Below, in pieces: positions 45,172-54,646 of a stretch of DNA of 64,000 nucleotides. A model generated the notes under the pieces. It was not told the DNA's origin and ran no database searches. It saw nothing but the letters and a program-made list of their open reading frames with translations. The position numbers were made by a program, and so were the translations under genes. The number at the start of each line of letters is the position of its first letter. The stretch's first letter is position 1. Source of the DNA: Pseudomonas gingeri (GTDB lineage: Bacteria; Pseudomonadota; Gammaproteobacteria; Pseudomonadales; Pseudomonadaceae); assembly GCF_013386115.1 (NCBI RefSeq), contig NZ_JACAOR010000010.1, positions 124,001-188,000 of the forward strand, in the 5' to 3' direction.

Positions 45172-46283
45172 ACGAAGGCACGGCAGCCGACATTATCGTG
45201 ATCGGTGCCGGGATCGTCGGTGCCGCCTGTGCCCAGGCCCTGGCGAAGCGGGGCCTGAGCGTGCTGGTGCTGGATGCCGGCCTGCCCAATGCCACGGCGG
45301 CGGGCATGGGCCACCTGCTGGTACTCGACGACAACCCGGCGGAGTTGGCCCTGTGCCAATACTCCGTGCAACGCTGGCGCGAGATCGCTACCGAGCTTCC
45401 CGAAGGCTGCGCCTACCGCAACAACGGTACGCTGTGGATCGCCGCCAACGCCGAGGAAATGGCCGTGGCCCAGGCCAAGCACGCCAACCTCCAGGCCCAT
45501 GGCATCGCCTGTGAACTGCTCGGCAACCAGGCCCTGCGCGAACGCGAACCGCAACTGCGCGAAGGCCTCGAAGGCGGCCTGCTGATCCATGGCGACGGCA
45601 TTCTCTATGCCCCGGCCACGGCTCGCTGGATGCTCGAAACCGCCGGTATCCGTCAGCGCCGGGCACGGGTCAGCGAAGTCGACGGCAACCGCGTACGGCT
45701 CGACAACGGTCATTGGCTCAGCGCCGGGGCGGTGGTCCTGGCCAATGGCGTGCAGGCCAACGAACTGTGCCCGGAACTGCCCATCGAGCCGAAGAAAGGC
45801 CACCTGCTGATCACCGACCGTTATCCCGGCAGCGTCACCCATACCCTGGTGGAACTGGGTTATGTCACCAGCGCCCACAACGCCAAGGGCCCCTCCGTCG
45901 CCTGCAATATCCAGCCGCGGCCCACCGGCCAGTTGTTTATCGGCGCTTCACGTCAGTTCGGCACCCGCGACCTGCAGGTCGAAGGCTGGATGCTGGCGAA
46001 GATGCTCAAGCGTGCCGTCGAATACCTGCCCGGGTTGGCCCGGCTGAATGCGATCCGCGCCTGGACCGGCCTGCGTGCCGCCAGCCCGGACGGCCTGCCG
46101 CTGGTGGGCCAGCACCCGCAGCGCGAAGGTTTGTGGCTGGCTGTCGGTCATGAAGGCCTGGGCGTGACCACCGCCCCCGGCACCGCCGACCTGCTGGTCG
46201 CCCAGTTGCTCAACGAAACGCCGCCCCTGGCTGCCGCCGCCTATCTGCCACAACGCTTTCTCGGAGCGCCAATCCATGCCTGA
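45168..46283 (+). CDS. lhpB: D-hydroxyproline dehydrogenase, FAD (DAO-type) subunit
   Basis: The protein has 371 residues from GTG 45168. Rossmann fold DIIVIGAGIVGAACAQALAK at 8-27, AAGMGHLLVLDDNPAELALC, and a C-terminal flavin loop ASPDGLPLVGQHPQREGLWL. Resembles HcnC and glycine/D-amino-acid oxidases. With the next two genes it forms the membrane-linked enzyme oxidising cis-4-hydroxy-D-proline to 1-pyrroline-4-hydroxy-2-carboxylate, passing electrons to the respiratory chain. Confidence 0.9.
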   Translation: MNEGTAADIIVIGAGIVGAACAQALAKRGLSVLVLDAGLPNATAAGMGHLLVLDDNPAELALCQYSVQRWREIATELPEGCAYRNNGTLWIAANAEEMAVAQAKHANLQAHGIACELLGNQALREREPQLREGLEGGLLIHGDGILYAPATARWMLETAGIRQRRARVSEVDGNRVRLDNGHWLSAGAVVLANGVQANELCPELPIEPKKGHLLITDRYPGSVTHTLVELGYVTSAHNAKGPSVACNIQPRPTGQLFIGASRQFGTRDLQVEGWMLAKMLKRAVEYLPGLARLNAIRAWTGLRAASPDGLPLVGQHPQREGLWLAVGHEGLGVTTAPGTADLLVAQLLNETPPLAAAAYLPQRFLGAPIHA

Positions 46284-46512
46284 ACTGACACTGGACGGTC
46301 GCGCCCTGCGCGTCGCCGAAGGCACCACCGTAGCAGCGGCCCTGGCCCTGGGCGGTGACGGTTGCAGCCGTACCTCGGTCAGCGGCCGGCGTCGTGCGCC
46401 GCTGTGCGGCATGGGCATCTGCCAGGAATGCCGGGTCAGTATCGATGGCGATCGACGCCTGGCCTGCCAGACCCTCTGCCAGGACGGCATGCACGTGGAG
46501 ACCCGACCATGA
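46276..46512 (+). CDS. D-hydroxyproline dehydrogenase, small [2Fe-2S] subunit
   Basis: The protein has 78 residues. Ferredoxin-like with cysteines C44, C49, C52 and C64 (PLCGMGICQECRVS, then LACQTLC), the HcnA-type arrangement. Overlaps both neighbours. It shuttles electrons within the three-subunit dehydrogenase. Confidence 0.9.
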   Translation: MPELTLDGRALRVAEGTTVAAALALGGDGCSRTSVSGRRRAPLCGMGICQECRVSIDGDRRLACQTLCQDGMHVETRP

Positions 46513-47765
46513 TGGCGTTTGCCGACCTGCTGATCATCGGCGCCGGGCCCTCGGGCATCGCCGCCGCCCTGGCCGCCGCCGCCAGCGGCGCGCGCATCGC
46601 CATCATCGACGACAACCCGCTGGCCGGCGGACAGATCTGGCGCGACGGCCCGCAGGCCAAGTTGCCGCCCCAGGCCCGAGCACTGCGCCAGCGCCTGCAG
46701 GCCTGTGACAATGTGCGGCATTACCCCGGCACCCGGGTGATCGCCAGCACCGGCCCGAAACACCTGCTGCTGGAAGACTCGCAACGGGGCTGGCAGATCG
46801 GCTACGACAAGCTGATCCTCTGCACCGGCGCCCGCGAACTGCTGCTGCCCTTCCCCGGCTGGACGCTGCCCGGGGTTACCGGTGCCGGCGGCCTGCAAGC
46901 GCTGATCAAGGGCGGACTGCCGGTTGACGGTGAGCGCCTGGTGATCGCCGGCAGCGGACCGTTGCTGCTGGCCAGCGCCGCCACCGCCCGCCAGGCCGGG
47001 GCACAGATCCTGCGAGTCGCCGAGCAGGCCTCACTCACCTGCGTCGGTACTTTTGCCGCGCAGTTGCCACGCTGGCCCCACAAGGGGTTGCAAGCCTTCG
47101 GCCTGTTCGACCGGCATTACCGCACCGACAGCCATGTGCTTGCCGCCCTGGGCAGCGAGCGCCTGGAAGGTGTGCGCCTGCAACAACGGGGCAAGATCGT
47201 CGAACTGGCCTGTGAGCGCCTGGCCTGCGGCTTCGGCCTGATCCCCAACACCCAGCTCGGCGAGGCCCTGGGCTATGCCCTCGACGGCCACGCCCTGGCC
47301 GTCGACACCTGGCAGGCCAGCAGCCTCGTCGATCATTACGCAGCCGGTGAATGCACCGGTTTCGGCGGCAGCGAACTGGCCCTGGTGGAAGGTGCGATTG
47401 CCGGCCATGCGGCGGTCGGCGAGCGCGACGCGGCCCAGCGCCTGTGGCCGGTCCGGGCACGCTGGCAGGGTTTCGCCGACACCCTGAACAAGGCCTTTGC
47501 CCTCGACCCGCGACTCAAGGCCCTGGCCGAACCCGACACCCTGGTATGCCGTTGCGAGGATGTCACTTATGCCGCCCTGCAAGGTCATCGCGACTGGCGC
47601 GAAGCGAAACTCGCCAGCCGTTGCGGCATGGGCGCCTGCCAGGGCCGGGTATGTGGCGGCGCGGTCCGGCACCTGTTCGGCTGGCAACTTCCGGCACCGC
47701 GCCCGCCGTTCAGTCCAGCGCGGATCGACACGCTGTCGTGTCTCGACGACACCCCGCCGGCATGA
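46509..47765 (+). CDS. D-hydroxyproline dehydrogenase, large FAD/NAD(P)-type subunit
   Basis: The protein has 418 residues from ATG 46509, overlapping the ferredoxin stop by 4 nt. HcnB-like: FAD site LLIIGAGPSGIAAALAAAAS (~7-26), second nucleotide fold LVIAGSGPLLLASAATARQA, and a C-terminal BFD-like [2Fe-2S] site CRCEDVTYAALQGH with CGMGACQGRVCG. Forms the dehydrogenase with the two preceding gene products. Its stop overlaps the araC start by 4 nt. Confidence 0.9.
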   Translation: MMAFADLLIIGAGPSGIAAALAAAASGARIAIIDDNPLAGGQIWRDGPQAKLPPQARALRQRLQACDNVRHYPGTRVIASTGPKHLLLEDSQRGWQIGYDKLILCTGARELLLPFPGWTLPGVTGAGGLQALIKGGLPVDGERLVIAGSGPLLLASAATARQAGAQILRVAEQASLTCVGTFAAQLPRWPHKGLQAFGLFDRHYRTDSHVLAALGSERLEGVRLQQRGKIVELACERLACGFGLIPNTQLGEALGYALDGHALAVDTWQASSLVDHYAAGECTGFGGSELALVEGAIAGHAAVGERDAAQRLWPVRARWQGFADTLNKAFALDPRLKALAEPDTLVCRCEDVTYAALQGHRDWREAKLASRCGMGACQGRVCGGAVRHLFGWQLPAPRPPFSPARIDTLSCLDDTPPA

Positions 47766-48589
47766 ATAGCGGCACGGGGGTTTCGGCGACGCCGGAGGAT
47801 CTCTATGATCCCGAGAGTTGCCGCCAGACGCCCGACGCCATGCATGCCTCGCTTACCCGTTTCAAGCCCTGCGACCTGCCGATCCTGCTGGACAGCCTGA
47901 GTGCCATCGCCCCCCTGCTCGATACCTTGGCGGACGTGGTGTTTTTCATCAAGGACAGCGAGGCGCGCTACGCCTTCGTCAACCAGACCCTGGCCCGGCG
48001 CTGTGGTTTCAAGCAGCCCGGCGAGCTGCTGGGACTGACCGCCGACCGGGTCTTTCCGGAACGTTTCGGTGCCTCCTATACCGAGCAGGATCGGCGAGTG
48101 CTGAGCAGCGGGCGCGAGCTGGCCGACCAGTTGGAACTGCACCTTTATTACGGCAACCAGCCGATCTGGTGCCTGACCCACAAGGTCCCCCTGCGCGACC
48201 CGCAAGGGCGGGTCGTCGGCCTGGCGGGGATTTCCCGCGACCTGCAACTGCCGCAATCGAACCACCCGTCCTTCCAGAAGGTCGCCGCGGTGGACGCGCA
48301 CATCCGCGAGCACTTCGCCCAGCCCATCAGCCTCGCCGAACTGACGCAGATCGCCGGCCTGTCGGTGGCCCAGCTGGAACGTCACTGCAAGCGGATCTTC
48401 CAGCTCACCCCACGGCAGATGATCCACAAGGCCCGCCTGGAAGAAGCCGCGCAATTGCTGTTGCACACCGACCTGCCGATCACCGAGATCGCCCTGCGCT
48501 GCGGTTACACCGACCACAGCGCCTTCAGCCGCCAGTTCCGCGCCCTCACCGGCCTGTCGCCAAGCCATTACCGCGAAACCCATCGCTGA
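47762..48589 (+). CDS. lhpR: AraC regulator with N-terminal PAS domain (LhpR-like)
   Basis: The protein has 275 residues. PAS domain ~50-150 (VVFFIKDSEARYAFVNQTLA, TADRVFPERFGASYTEQD, PLRDPQGRVVGLAGISRDLQ) and AraC double HTH ~170-272 (PISLAELTQIAGLSVAQLER, ITEIALRCGYTDHSAFSRQF). The position inside the pathway operon and the PAS-AraC layout match the hydroxyproline activator LhpR of P. aeruginosa. With the GntR protein this island has two regulators. Confidence 0.88.
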   Translation: MNSGTGVSATPEDLYDPESCRQTPDAMHASLTRFKPCDLPILLDSLSAIAPLLDTLADVVFFIKDSEARYAFVNQTLARRCGFKQPGELLGLTADRVFPERFGASYTEQDRRVLSSGRELADQLELHLYYGNQPIWCLTHKVPLRDPQGRVVGLAGISRDLQLPQSNHPSFQKVAAVDAHIREHFAQPISLAELTQIAGLSVAQLERHCKRIFQLTPRQMIHKARLEEAAQLLLHTDLPITEIALRCGYTDHSAFSRQFRALTGLSPSHYRETHR

Positions 48590-48667
48590 TCGACGTGTTC
48601 CTGCGCCGTGTTCCTTTAGGGGGCGCGCGCGGCGAAACGTGCTCCCTTCTGTAACACCCCACACCCC

Positions 48668-48695
48668 GATAAAAGCGGGCATCTACGCCCTTATC
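48668..48695 (+). terminator. Weak bulged hairpin after the PAS-AraC gene
   Basis: GATAA...GGGC can pair with GCCC...TTATC, with a 4-nt bulge. No U tract follows. It is listed as a possible end of the lhpA-lhpR message. Confidence 0.3.
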
Positions 48696-48774
48696 AGCCG
48701 ACAAACCCTCTAACCCGTGGGCCGGTGAAGAATTCATGTTCCAACGTGGAAACAGGCACAGTCATTGCTAATAT

Positions 48775-48791
48775 AATATCGTATACGAAAT
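48775..48791 (+). promoter_or_regulatory. GntR-type operator before the importer operon
   Basis: AATATCGTATACGAAAT with the perfect palindrome TCGTATACGA at its centre. The same 17-mer is at 54647. It overlaps a good -10 (TATAAT, 48772-48777), so binding should block transcription. The -35 region is poor, as if an activator such as the AraC protein is also needed. Confidence 0.72.
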
Positions 48792-48835
48792 TCATAATAC
48801 GAAAGCCAACACCACTTACCGATAACGAGGCATCC

Positions 48836-49654
48836 ATGAAAAATCCCGTTTTTGCCGTAGCGCTCAGTGTGGTTCTCAGTTCGTCCTTTATCGCCACGGC
48901 CCAGGCCGACAAGCTCGATGACATCATCGGCTCCGGCAAGCTGCGCTGCGCGGTGACCCTGGACTTCCCGCCGATGGGCTCGCGCGATGCCAGCAACAAG
49001 CCGGTGGGCTTCGACGTCGACTATTGCAACGACCTGGCCAAGGTCCTCGGAGTCGATGCCGAGATCGTCGAGACGCCATTCCCTGATCGTATTCCCGCGC
49101 TGGTCTCGGGCCGTGCCGACGTGATCGTCGCCTCCACTTCCGACACCCTCGAACGGGCCAAGACCGTCGGCCTGACCATTCCCTACTTCGCCTTCCAGAT
49201 GGTGGTGCTGACCCGCGAAGACACCGGTATCAGCAAATACGAAGACCTCAAGGGCCGCCCTGTCGGCAACACCAGCGGCACCTATGAAGCCATCGCCCTG
49301 GAAAAAGACCAGAAGAGCTGGGGCACCGGCAGCTTCCGCGCCTACCAGTCGCAGAACGACACCATCCTGGCCGTCGCCCAGGGCCATATCGATGCCACTG
49401 TCGTCACCAACACCGTGGCCGCGGCTACGCTTAAGTCAGGCAAGTACAAGGGCCTGAAGGTCGCCGGCAACGCCCCCTACGTGATCGACTACGTCTCGCT
49501 GGGTGCCAAGCGCAACGAGTACGGCCTGATCAACTACCTCAACCTGTTCATCAACCAGCAGGTTCGTACCGGACGTTACAACGAGCTGTTCACCAAGTGG
49601 GTCGGGACCGATATCCCACCGGCCGACCTGACCGTGCCACACGTCTACTACTGA
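48836..49654 (+). CDS. Periplasmic amino-acid-binding protein, hydroxyproline importer
   Basis: The protein has 272 residues. Signal peptide MKNPVFAVALSVVLSSSFIA with cleavage near TAQA (~24). SBP_bac_3 fold: KLRCAVTLDFPPMGSRDASN, PFPDRIPALVSGRADVIVAS and GHIDATVVTNTVAAATLKSG. First gene of an operon continuing through aconitase X, two permeases, an ATPase and, further on, t3LHyp dehydratase. Hydroxyproline isomers are the expected ligands from context. Confidence 0.9.
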   Translation: MKNPVFAVALSVVLSSSFIATAQADKLDDIIGSGKLRCAVTLDFPPMGSRDASNKPVGFDVDYCNDLAKVLGVDAEIVETPFPDRIPALVSGRADVIVASTSDTLERAKTVGLTIPYFAFQMVVLTREDTGISKYEDLKGRPVGNTSGTYEAIALEKDQKSWGTGSFRAYQSQNDTILAVAQGHIDATVVTNTVAAATLKSGKYKGLKVAGNAPYVIDYVSLGAKRNEYGLINYLNLFINQQVRTGRYNELFTKWVGTDIPPADLTVPHVYY

Positions 49655-49664
49655 GGAAACCCGC

Positions 49665-51434
49665 ATGCCCAGCACGCCCACTTCCCTCACCGGACGCAGC
49701 CTGGTCGAGGGAGCCGCCCAAGGTTCCCTGCTGTTCGCCGATATCGGCCTGAGTTTCTGGGGCGGTGTCGATCCGTTCAGTGGCGAAGTGATCGACCGCC
49801 ATCATCCCTTGAGCGGCGAGCACCTGGCCGGCCGCGTGCTGGCGCTGCCCAGCGGCCGCGGTTCCTGTACCGGCAGCAGCGTGATGATGGAGCTGATCAG
49901 CAATGGTCATGCCCCGGCTGCGCTGGTACTGGCCGAAGCCGATGAGATCCTGACCCTGGGCGTGCTGGTGGCCCGGGTGATTTTCGAACGTTCCCTGCCG
50001 GTGCTGTGCATCGGCCGGGAGGCCTTTGCCGCCCTGCGCGGCCAGGCCTTTGCCCGGATCGAGGGCAACAGCCTGACACTCTTCGACGCAATGCCCGCCG
50101 ACGCCTGGCAGGCACCGGCCACGCCGGTGCCAGTGCGGCCGGCGACCGGTAGCGTCGAACTCAGCGAACATGACCTGGCCCTGCTCGAGGGTCAGTACGG
50201 CAAGGCGGCCCAGATAGCCATGCAGATCGTCCTGCAGATGGCCGAGCTGCAAGGTGCGCCCAGCCTGCTGGACGTGACCCAGGCGCATATCGACGGCTGC
50301 ATCTACACAGGGCCGGCGAGCCTGCGCTTTGCCGAACAACTGGTGCAATGGGGGGCGCGCGTGCGCGTCCCGACCACCCTCAATTCGATTTCCGTGGACC
50401 AGCGCCGCTGGCGTGAACTGGGGGTCGATCCGGCCCTCGGCGAACCCGCCAGTGCCCTGGGCACGGCCTATATGGCGATGGGCGCGCAACTCAGCTACAC
50501 CTGCGCGCCCTACCTGCTCGACAGTGCGCCGAAAGCCGGCGAACAGATCGTCTGGGCCGAATCCAACGCCGTGGTCTATGCCAACAGCGTGCTCGGTGCC
50601 TGGACCCAGAAATACCCCGACTACCTGGATATCTGCATCGCCCTGACCGGCCGCGCACCGCTGACCGGCTGCCACCTGGCCGAACAGCGCAAGGCGCGCC
50701 TGGAGATCGAAGTACCGCCCATGGGCGAACTGGACGATGCCTTCTACCCGCTGCTCGGCTATCACATCGGCGCGCTGTCAGGCAGCCGTATCCCGCTGGT
50801 GCGCGGCCTGGAGCTGGCCAACCCCAGCCTCGACGACCTGAAGGCTTTCGGCGCGGCCTTCGCCACCACTTCGGCGGCACCGCTGTTCCATATCGCCGGG
50901 GTCACCCCGGAAGCCCTCGACCCGCTGCAGGTGCTGGAGCCGGGTCAGTCGCTGCCCCTGCAACGCATCAGCCCGCAAGACCTGCTGGGCAGTTGGCGCG
51001 AACTCAACAGCGCCCGCGAACCGCGAGTGGATGTGGTTTCCCTGGGCAACCCGCACTTCTCCCTCAGCGAGTTCGCCCACCTCGCGCGCCTGTGCCGTGG
51101 CCGCCACAAGCACCCGGACGTGGTGCTGGCGATTACCTGCGGCAGGGCCGTGCTGGAACAGGCCCGTGCCGCCGGTCATATCGCCGCGATCGAAGCCTTC
51201 GGCGCGACCCTGATCACCGATACCTGCTGGTGCATGGTCGGTGAGCCGGTGATTCCGCCGGCCGCCCGGACACTGATGACCAACTCCGGCAAATACGCCC
51301 ACTACGCTCCCGGCCTGGTCGGACGCACGGTGCACTTCGCCAGCCTGGCCGAGTGTGTCGACAGCGCCTGCAGCGCCCAGGCCAGCGGGAATCTGCCGGC
51401 CTGGCTGCCACAGGAGGAAGCGGTGCATGTTTGA
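49665..51434 (+). CDS. Aconitase X, cis-3-hydroxy-L-proline dehydratase
   Basis: The protein has 589 residues, the fused (type I) form. A small swivel domain comes first (~1-140; ALPSGRGSCTGSSVMMELIS, ~60-78), then the large domain from ~165 (EHDLALLEGQYGKAAQIAMQ, TCAPYLL, LTGCHLAE). Bacterial members linked to hydroxyproline clusters dehydrate cis-3-hydroxy-L-proline to 1-pyrroline-2-carboxylate. The importer on one side and the t3LHyp dehydratase on the other support this. An archaeal-type mevalonate role is excluded by context. Confidence 0.88.
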   Translation: MPSTPTSLTGRSLVEGAAQGSLLFADIGLSFWGGVDPFSGEVIDRHHPLSGEHLAGRVLALPSGRGSCTGSSVMMELISNGHAPAALVLAEADEILTLGVLVARVIFERSLPVLCIGREAFAALRGQAFARIEGNSLTLFDAMPADAWQAPATPVPVRPATGSVELSEHDLALLEGQYGKAAQIAMQIVLQMAELQGAPSLLDVTQAHIDGCIYTGPASLRFAEQLVQWGARVRVPTTLNSISVDQRRWRELGVDPALGEPASALGTAYMAMGAQLSYTCAPYLLDSAPKAGEQIVWAESNAVVYANSVLGAWTQKYPDYLDICIALTGRAPLTGCHLAEQRKARLEIEVPPMGELDDAFYPLLGYHIGALSGSRIPLVRGLELANPSLDDLKAFGAAFATTSAAPLFHIAGVTPEALDPLQVLEPGQSLPLQRISPQDLLGSWRELNSAREPRVDVVSLGNPHFSLSEFAHLARLCRGRHKHPDVVLAITCGRAVLEQARAAGHIAAIEAFGATLITDTCWCMVGEPVIPPAARTLMTNSGKYAHYAPGLVGRTVHFASLAECVDSACSAQASGNLPAWLPQEEAVHV

Positions 51435-52092
51435 CTATACGTTCCAGTGGCATTCGGCCTTCCGTGCCCTGCCCGACATGCTCAACGGCGCCTGGGTGAC
51501 CTTCGAAACCGCCGCCCTGTCGATGATCTTCGGCGTGCTGATCGCCCTGACCCTGACCGTTATGCGCGAGGCGAAACAGCCGGTGCTCAGCGGTATCGCC
51601 AACGGCTGGGTGTCCATCGCCCGCAACACGCCGTCGCTGTTCCAGATCTACATCCTCTACTTCGGCCTCGGCTCCCTGGGGCTGCATGTCAGCTCCTGGC
51701 TGGCATTGCTGGCCGGGATCACCTTCAACAACGCCGGCTACCTGGCGGAAAACTTCCGTGGCGGCCTCAAGGCCGTGCCCGACACCCAGATGCGCGCAGC
51801 ACGTTCGCTGGGCATGAGCGCCTTCCAGGCCTACCGGATGATCATCGTTCCGCAATTGCTGCGGGTGGTGTTCTACCCGCTGACCAACCAGATGGTCTGG
51901 GCAGTGCTGATGACCTCGCTGGGGGTGATCGTCGGCCTCAACAACGACCTGACCGGGGTGACCCAGGACTACAACGTCAAGACGTTCCGCACCTTCGAAT
52001 ACTTCGCCATCGCGGCGGTGCTGTATTACCTGATCGCCAAGGCGATCGTCGCGGTAGCCCGGCTCTTGTCCTGGCGGCTGTTCCGTTACTGA
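51427..52092 (+). CDS. ABC permease 1 of the hydroxyproline importer
   Basis: The protein has 221 residues and HisM-type spans. NGAWVTFETAALSMIFGVLI, SIARNTPSLFQIYILYFGLG and the EAA loop ARSLGMSAFQAYRMIIVPQL. Overlaps the aconitase X stop by 8 nt. Works with the next permease. Confidence 0.9.
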   Translation: MFDYTFQWHSAFRALPDMLNGAWVTFETAALSMIFGVLIALTLTVMREAKQPVLSGIANGWVSIARNTPSLFQIYILYFGLGSLGLHVSSWLALLAGITFNNAGYLAENFRGGLKAVPDTQMRAARSLGMSAFQAYRMIIVPQLLRVVFYPLTNQMVWAVLMTSLGVIVGLNNDLTGVTQDYNVKTFRTFEYFAIAAVLYYLIAKAIVAVARLLSWRLFRY

Positions 52093-52104
52093 GGGGTCTG
52101 CTCC

Positions 52105-52755
52105 ATGTTTTCCACCAGTCTTACCCTGAATGACCTGCTGTTCCTGCTCAGCGGGGCCTGGGTCACGCTGCAACTGACGGTCTGGTCGATCCTGCTCGGC
52201 ACCATCGCCGGCCTGGTGTTCGGCCTGCTGCGCGCCCTGCTGCCACGGCTCAGCCTGCCGCTGGCCTGGGTCCTGGACGTGTTCCGCAGCGTACCGCTGC
52301 TGATCCAGTTCGTGCTGTTCAACTCGCTCAAGAGCATCGTCGGCCTGAACATCAGTGCCTTCACCGTCGGCTGCATCGTGCTCGGGATCTACGCCGCCGC
52401 GTACTTCACCGAGATCGTCCGCGGCGGCGTGCTCTCGGTGCCGCTGAGCGTGCGCCGGGCCAGCCGCTCGCTGGGCCTGAGCTACCTGCAGGACCTGCGC
52501 TGGATCGTCCTGCCGATGGCCTCGCGGGTCGCGTTCCCCGGCTGGCTGAACCTGGTGCTCAGCGTCATGAAAGACACCGCGCTGGTGATGTGGATCGGCA
52601 TCGTCGAACTGCTGCGCGCCTCGCAAACCATCGTCACCCGCATCCAGGAACCGCTGCTGGTGCTGTGCATCGCGGGCCTTATCTACTACGTCATGAGCCT
52701 GGTGGTCGCACGCCTGGGCGCTCGTCTGGAAAGAAGGTGGCAAGAAAATGATTGA
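52105..52755 (+). CDS. ABC permease 2 of the hydroxyproline importer
   Basis: The protein has 216 residues. HisM family: VFRSVPLLIQFVLFNSLKSI, and the EAA loop ASRSLGLSYLQDLRWIVLPM. Twelve nt after permease 1; its end overlaps the ATPase start by 8 nt. Confidence 0.9.
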   Translation: MFSTSLTLNDLLFLLSGAWVTLQLTVWSILLGTIAGLVFGLLRALLPRLSLPLAWVLDVFRSVPLLIQFVLFNSLKSIVGLNISAFTVGCIVLGIYAAAYFTEIVRGGVLSVPLSVRRASRSLGLSYLQDLRWIVLPMASRVAFPGWLNLVLSVMKDTALVMWIGIVELLRASQTIVTRIQEPLLVLCIAGLIYYVMSLVVARLGARLERRWQEND

Positions 52756-53470
52756 GATCGACAACGTACACAAATCCTTCGGCGACCTGGAAGTGGTCAA
52801 GGGCGTCAGCCTGACGGTGAACAAGGGTGAGGTGGTGTCGATCATCGGCGGCTCCGGCTCCGGCAAATCGACCCTGCTGATGTGCATCAACGGCCTGGAA
52901 TCGATCCACAAGGGCAGCATCCGCGTCGACGGTATCGAAGTCCACGACAAGGCCACCGACCTCAACCGCCTGCGGCAGAAGATCGGCATCGTGTTCCAGC
53001 AGTGGAACGCCTTCCCGCACCTGACCGTGCTGGAGAACGTCATGCTGGCGCCGCGCAAGGTACTCGGCCGGAGCAAGCAGGAGGCCGAGGAACTGGCGGT
53101 GCGCCAGCTCACCCATGTGGGCCTGGGCGACAAGCTCAAGACTTTCCCCGGCAAGCTCTCGGGCGGCCAGCAACAGCGCATGGCCATCGCCCGGGCCCTG
53201 GCCATGTCGCCGGACTACATGCTCTTCGACGAAGCCACCTCGGCCCTCGATCCGCAACTGGTGGGCGAGGTGCTGGACACCATGCGCATGCTCGCCGAAG
53301 ACGGCATGACCATGGTCCTGGTCACCCATGAGATCCGCTTCGCCCGGGATGTCTCCGACCGCGTGGCGTTCTTTCGCAACGGCCTGGTGCATGAGATCGG
53401 CTCGCCCGACCAGGTCATCGGCAATCCCGTGCAACCGGAAACGGCGGCGTTCCTCAAATCCGTGAAATAA
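52748..53470 (+). CDS. ABC ATPase of the hydroxyproline importer
   Basis: The protein has 240 residues. Walker A GGSGSGKST, Q-loop VFQQWNAFPHLT, signature LSGGQQQRMAIARAL, Walker B YMLFDEATSALD and VTHEI are intact. GlnQ/HisP type. A perfect 18-bp palindrome follows the stop. Confidence 0.92.
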   Translation: MIEIDNVHKSFGDLEVVKGVSLTVNKGEVVSIIGGSGSGKSTLLMCINGLESIHKGSIRVDGIEVHDKATDLNRLRQKIGIVFQQWNAFPHLTVLENVMLAPRKVLGRSKQEAEELAVRQLTHVGLGDKLKTFPGKLSGGQQQRMAIARALAMSPDYMLFDEATSALDPQLVGEVLDTMRMLAEDGMTMVLVTHEIRFARDVSDRVAFFRNGLVHEIGSPDQVIGNPVQPETAAFLKSVK

Positions 53471-53480
53471 CCGCTCCCCC

Positions 53481-53498
53481 GTAGGAGCCGGCTCCTAC
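53481..53498. repeat. REP-type perfect palindrome GTAGGAGCCGGCTCCTAC
   Basis: This 18-bp sequence is identical to its reverse complement, between the ATPase and dehydratase genes. It is a common Pseudomonas REP core and may weaken transcription into the next gene. Confidence 0.7.
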
Positions 53499-53524
53499 AG
53501 AGTGAACAGACAGGAGGTGTATCA

Positions 53525-54553
53525 ATGCGTTCATCGAAAATCGTTCATGTGGTCAGCTGCCACGCCGAAGGTGAGGTCGGCGATGTGATTGTCGGCGGCG
53601 TCGCCCCGCCGCCGGGTGCCACGGTGTGGGAACAGTCGCGCTGGATCGCCCAGGATGAAACCCTGCGCAATTTCGTGCTCAACGAACCGCGCGGCGGGGT
53701 GTTCCGTCACGTCAACCTGCTGGTCCCGGCCAAGGACCCACGGGCGCAGATGGCCTGGATCATCATGGAACCGGCCGATACCCCGCCGATGTCCGGTTCC
53801 AACTCGCTGTGCGTGTCCACCGTGCTGCTCGACAGCGGCATCCTGCCAATGACCGAACCGCAGACCCGGCTGGTGCTGGAGGCCCCGGGCGGCCTGATCG
53901 AAGCCGTGGCCGAGTGCAAGGACGGCAAGGTCCAGCGGGTGGAAATCAAGAACGTGCCATCGTTCGCCGACCGCCTCGATGCCTGGATCGAAGTCGAGGG
54001 CCTGGGTTCGATCCAGGTCGACACCGCCTATGGCGGCGACAGTTTCGCCATCGTCGACGCACAGACCCTGGGCTTCCAGATTCGCCCCGACGAGGCCAGG
54101 GACATGGTCGAGATCGGCCTGAAGATCACCCGCGCCGCCAACGAGCAACTGGGCTTTGTCCATCCGCTGAACCCCGACTGGTCGCACATTTCCTTCTGCC
54201 AGATTGCCGCACCGGTGGTCTACGAGAACGGTGTCGCCACCGGTGCCAACGCCGTGGTGATCCGTCCCGGCAAGATCGATCGCTCGCCCTGCGGTACCGG
54301 TTGCTCGGCACGCATGTCAGTGTTGCAGGCCAAGGGCGTGCTGAAAGTCGGCGACCGTTTTATCGGCCGCTCGATCATCGGTTCGGAGTTCCACTGCCGC
54401 ATCGACTCCATGACCGAACTGGCCGGTCGCACGGCGATCTATCCGTGCCTGTCCGGTCGGGCCTGGATCACCGGGACCCACCAATTGCTGCTCGACCCCG
54501 CCGATCCGTGGCCACAGGGCTACCGGCTGTCGGACACCTGGCCCGGCGCCTGA
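53525..54553 (+). CDS. lhpH: trans-3-hydroxy-L-proline dehydratase (proline-racemase superfamily)
   Basis: The protein has 342 residues with a strong AGGAGGT site. The first racemase cysteine is replaced by serine (S90 in PPMSGSNSLCVS) while the second is kept (C256 in RSPCGTGCSAR). A Ser/Cys or Thr/Cys pair marks dehydratases of trans-3-hydroxy-L-proline, not epimerases. The product, 1-pyrroline-2-carboxylate, is reduced to proline by the enzyme at 57605-58612. The lhp letter follows my memory of the P. aeruginosa naming. Confidence 0.85.
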   Translation: MRSSKIVHVVSCHAEGEVGDVIVGGVAPPPGATVWEQSRWIAQDETLRNFVLNEPRGGVFRHVNLLVPAKDPRAQMAWIIMEPADTPPMSGSNSLCVSTVLLDSGILPMTEPQTRLVLEAPGGLIEAVAECKDGKVQRVEIKNVPSFADRLDAWIEVEGLGSIQVDTAYGGDSFAIVDAQTLGFQIRPDEARDMVEIGLKITRAANEQLGFVHPLNPDWSHISFCQIAAPVVYENGVATGANAVVIRPGKIDRSPCGTGCSARMSVLQAKGVLKVGDRFIGRSIIGSEFHCRIDSMTELAGRTAIYPCLSGRAWITGTHQLLLDPADPWPQGYRLSDTWPGA

Positions 54554-54646
54554 ACCACAACCCATTGCCTGACGGCCGATTGCAACAACGCGGTGGCGCC
54601 AGCACGGCGTCCGGCGAAAAAACACTGGCTGAATTTTTTCACTTAA

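Noticed and set aside
51214..53205. 663-codon minus-strand open frame across the importer genes
   Set aside because: Lies opposite intact permease and ATPase genes and reads like low-complexity shadow protein.
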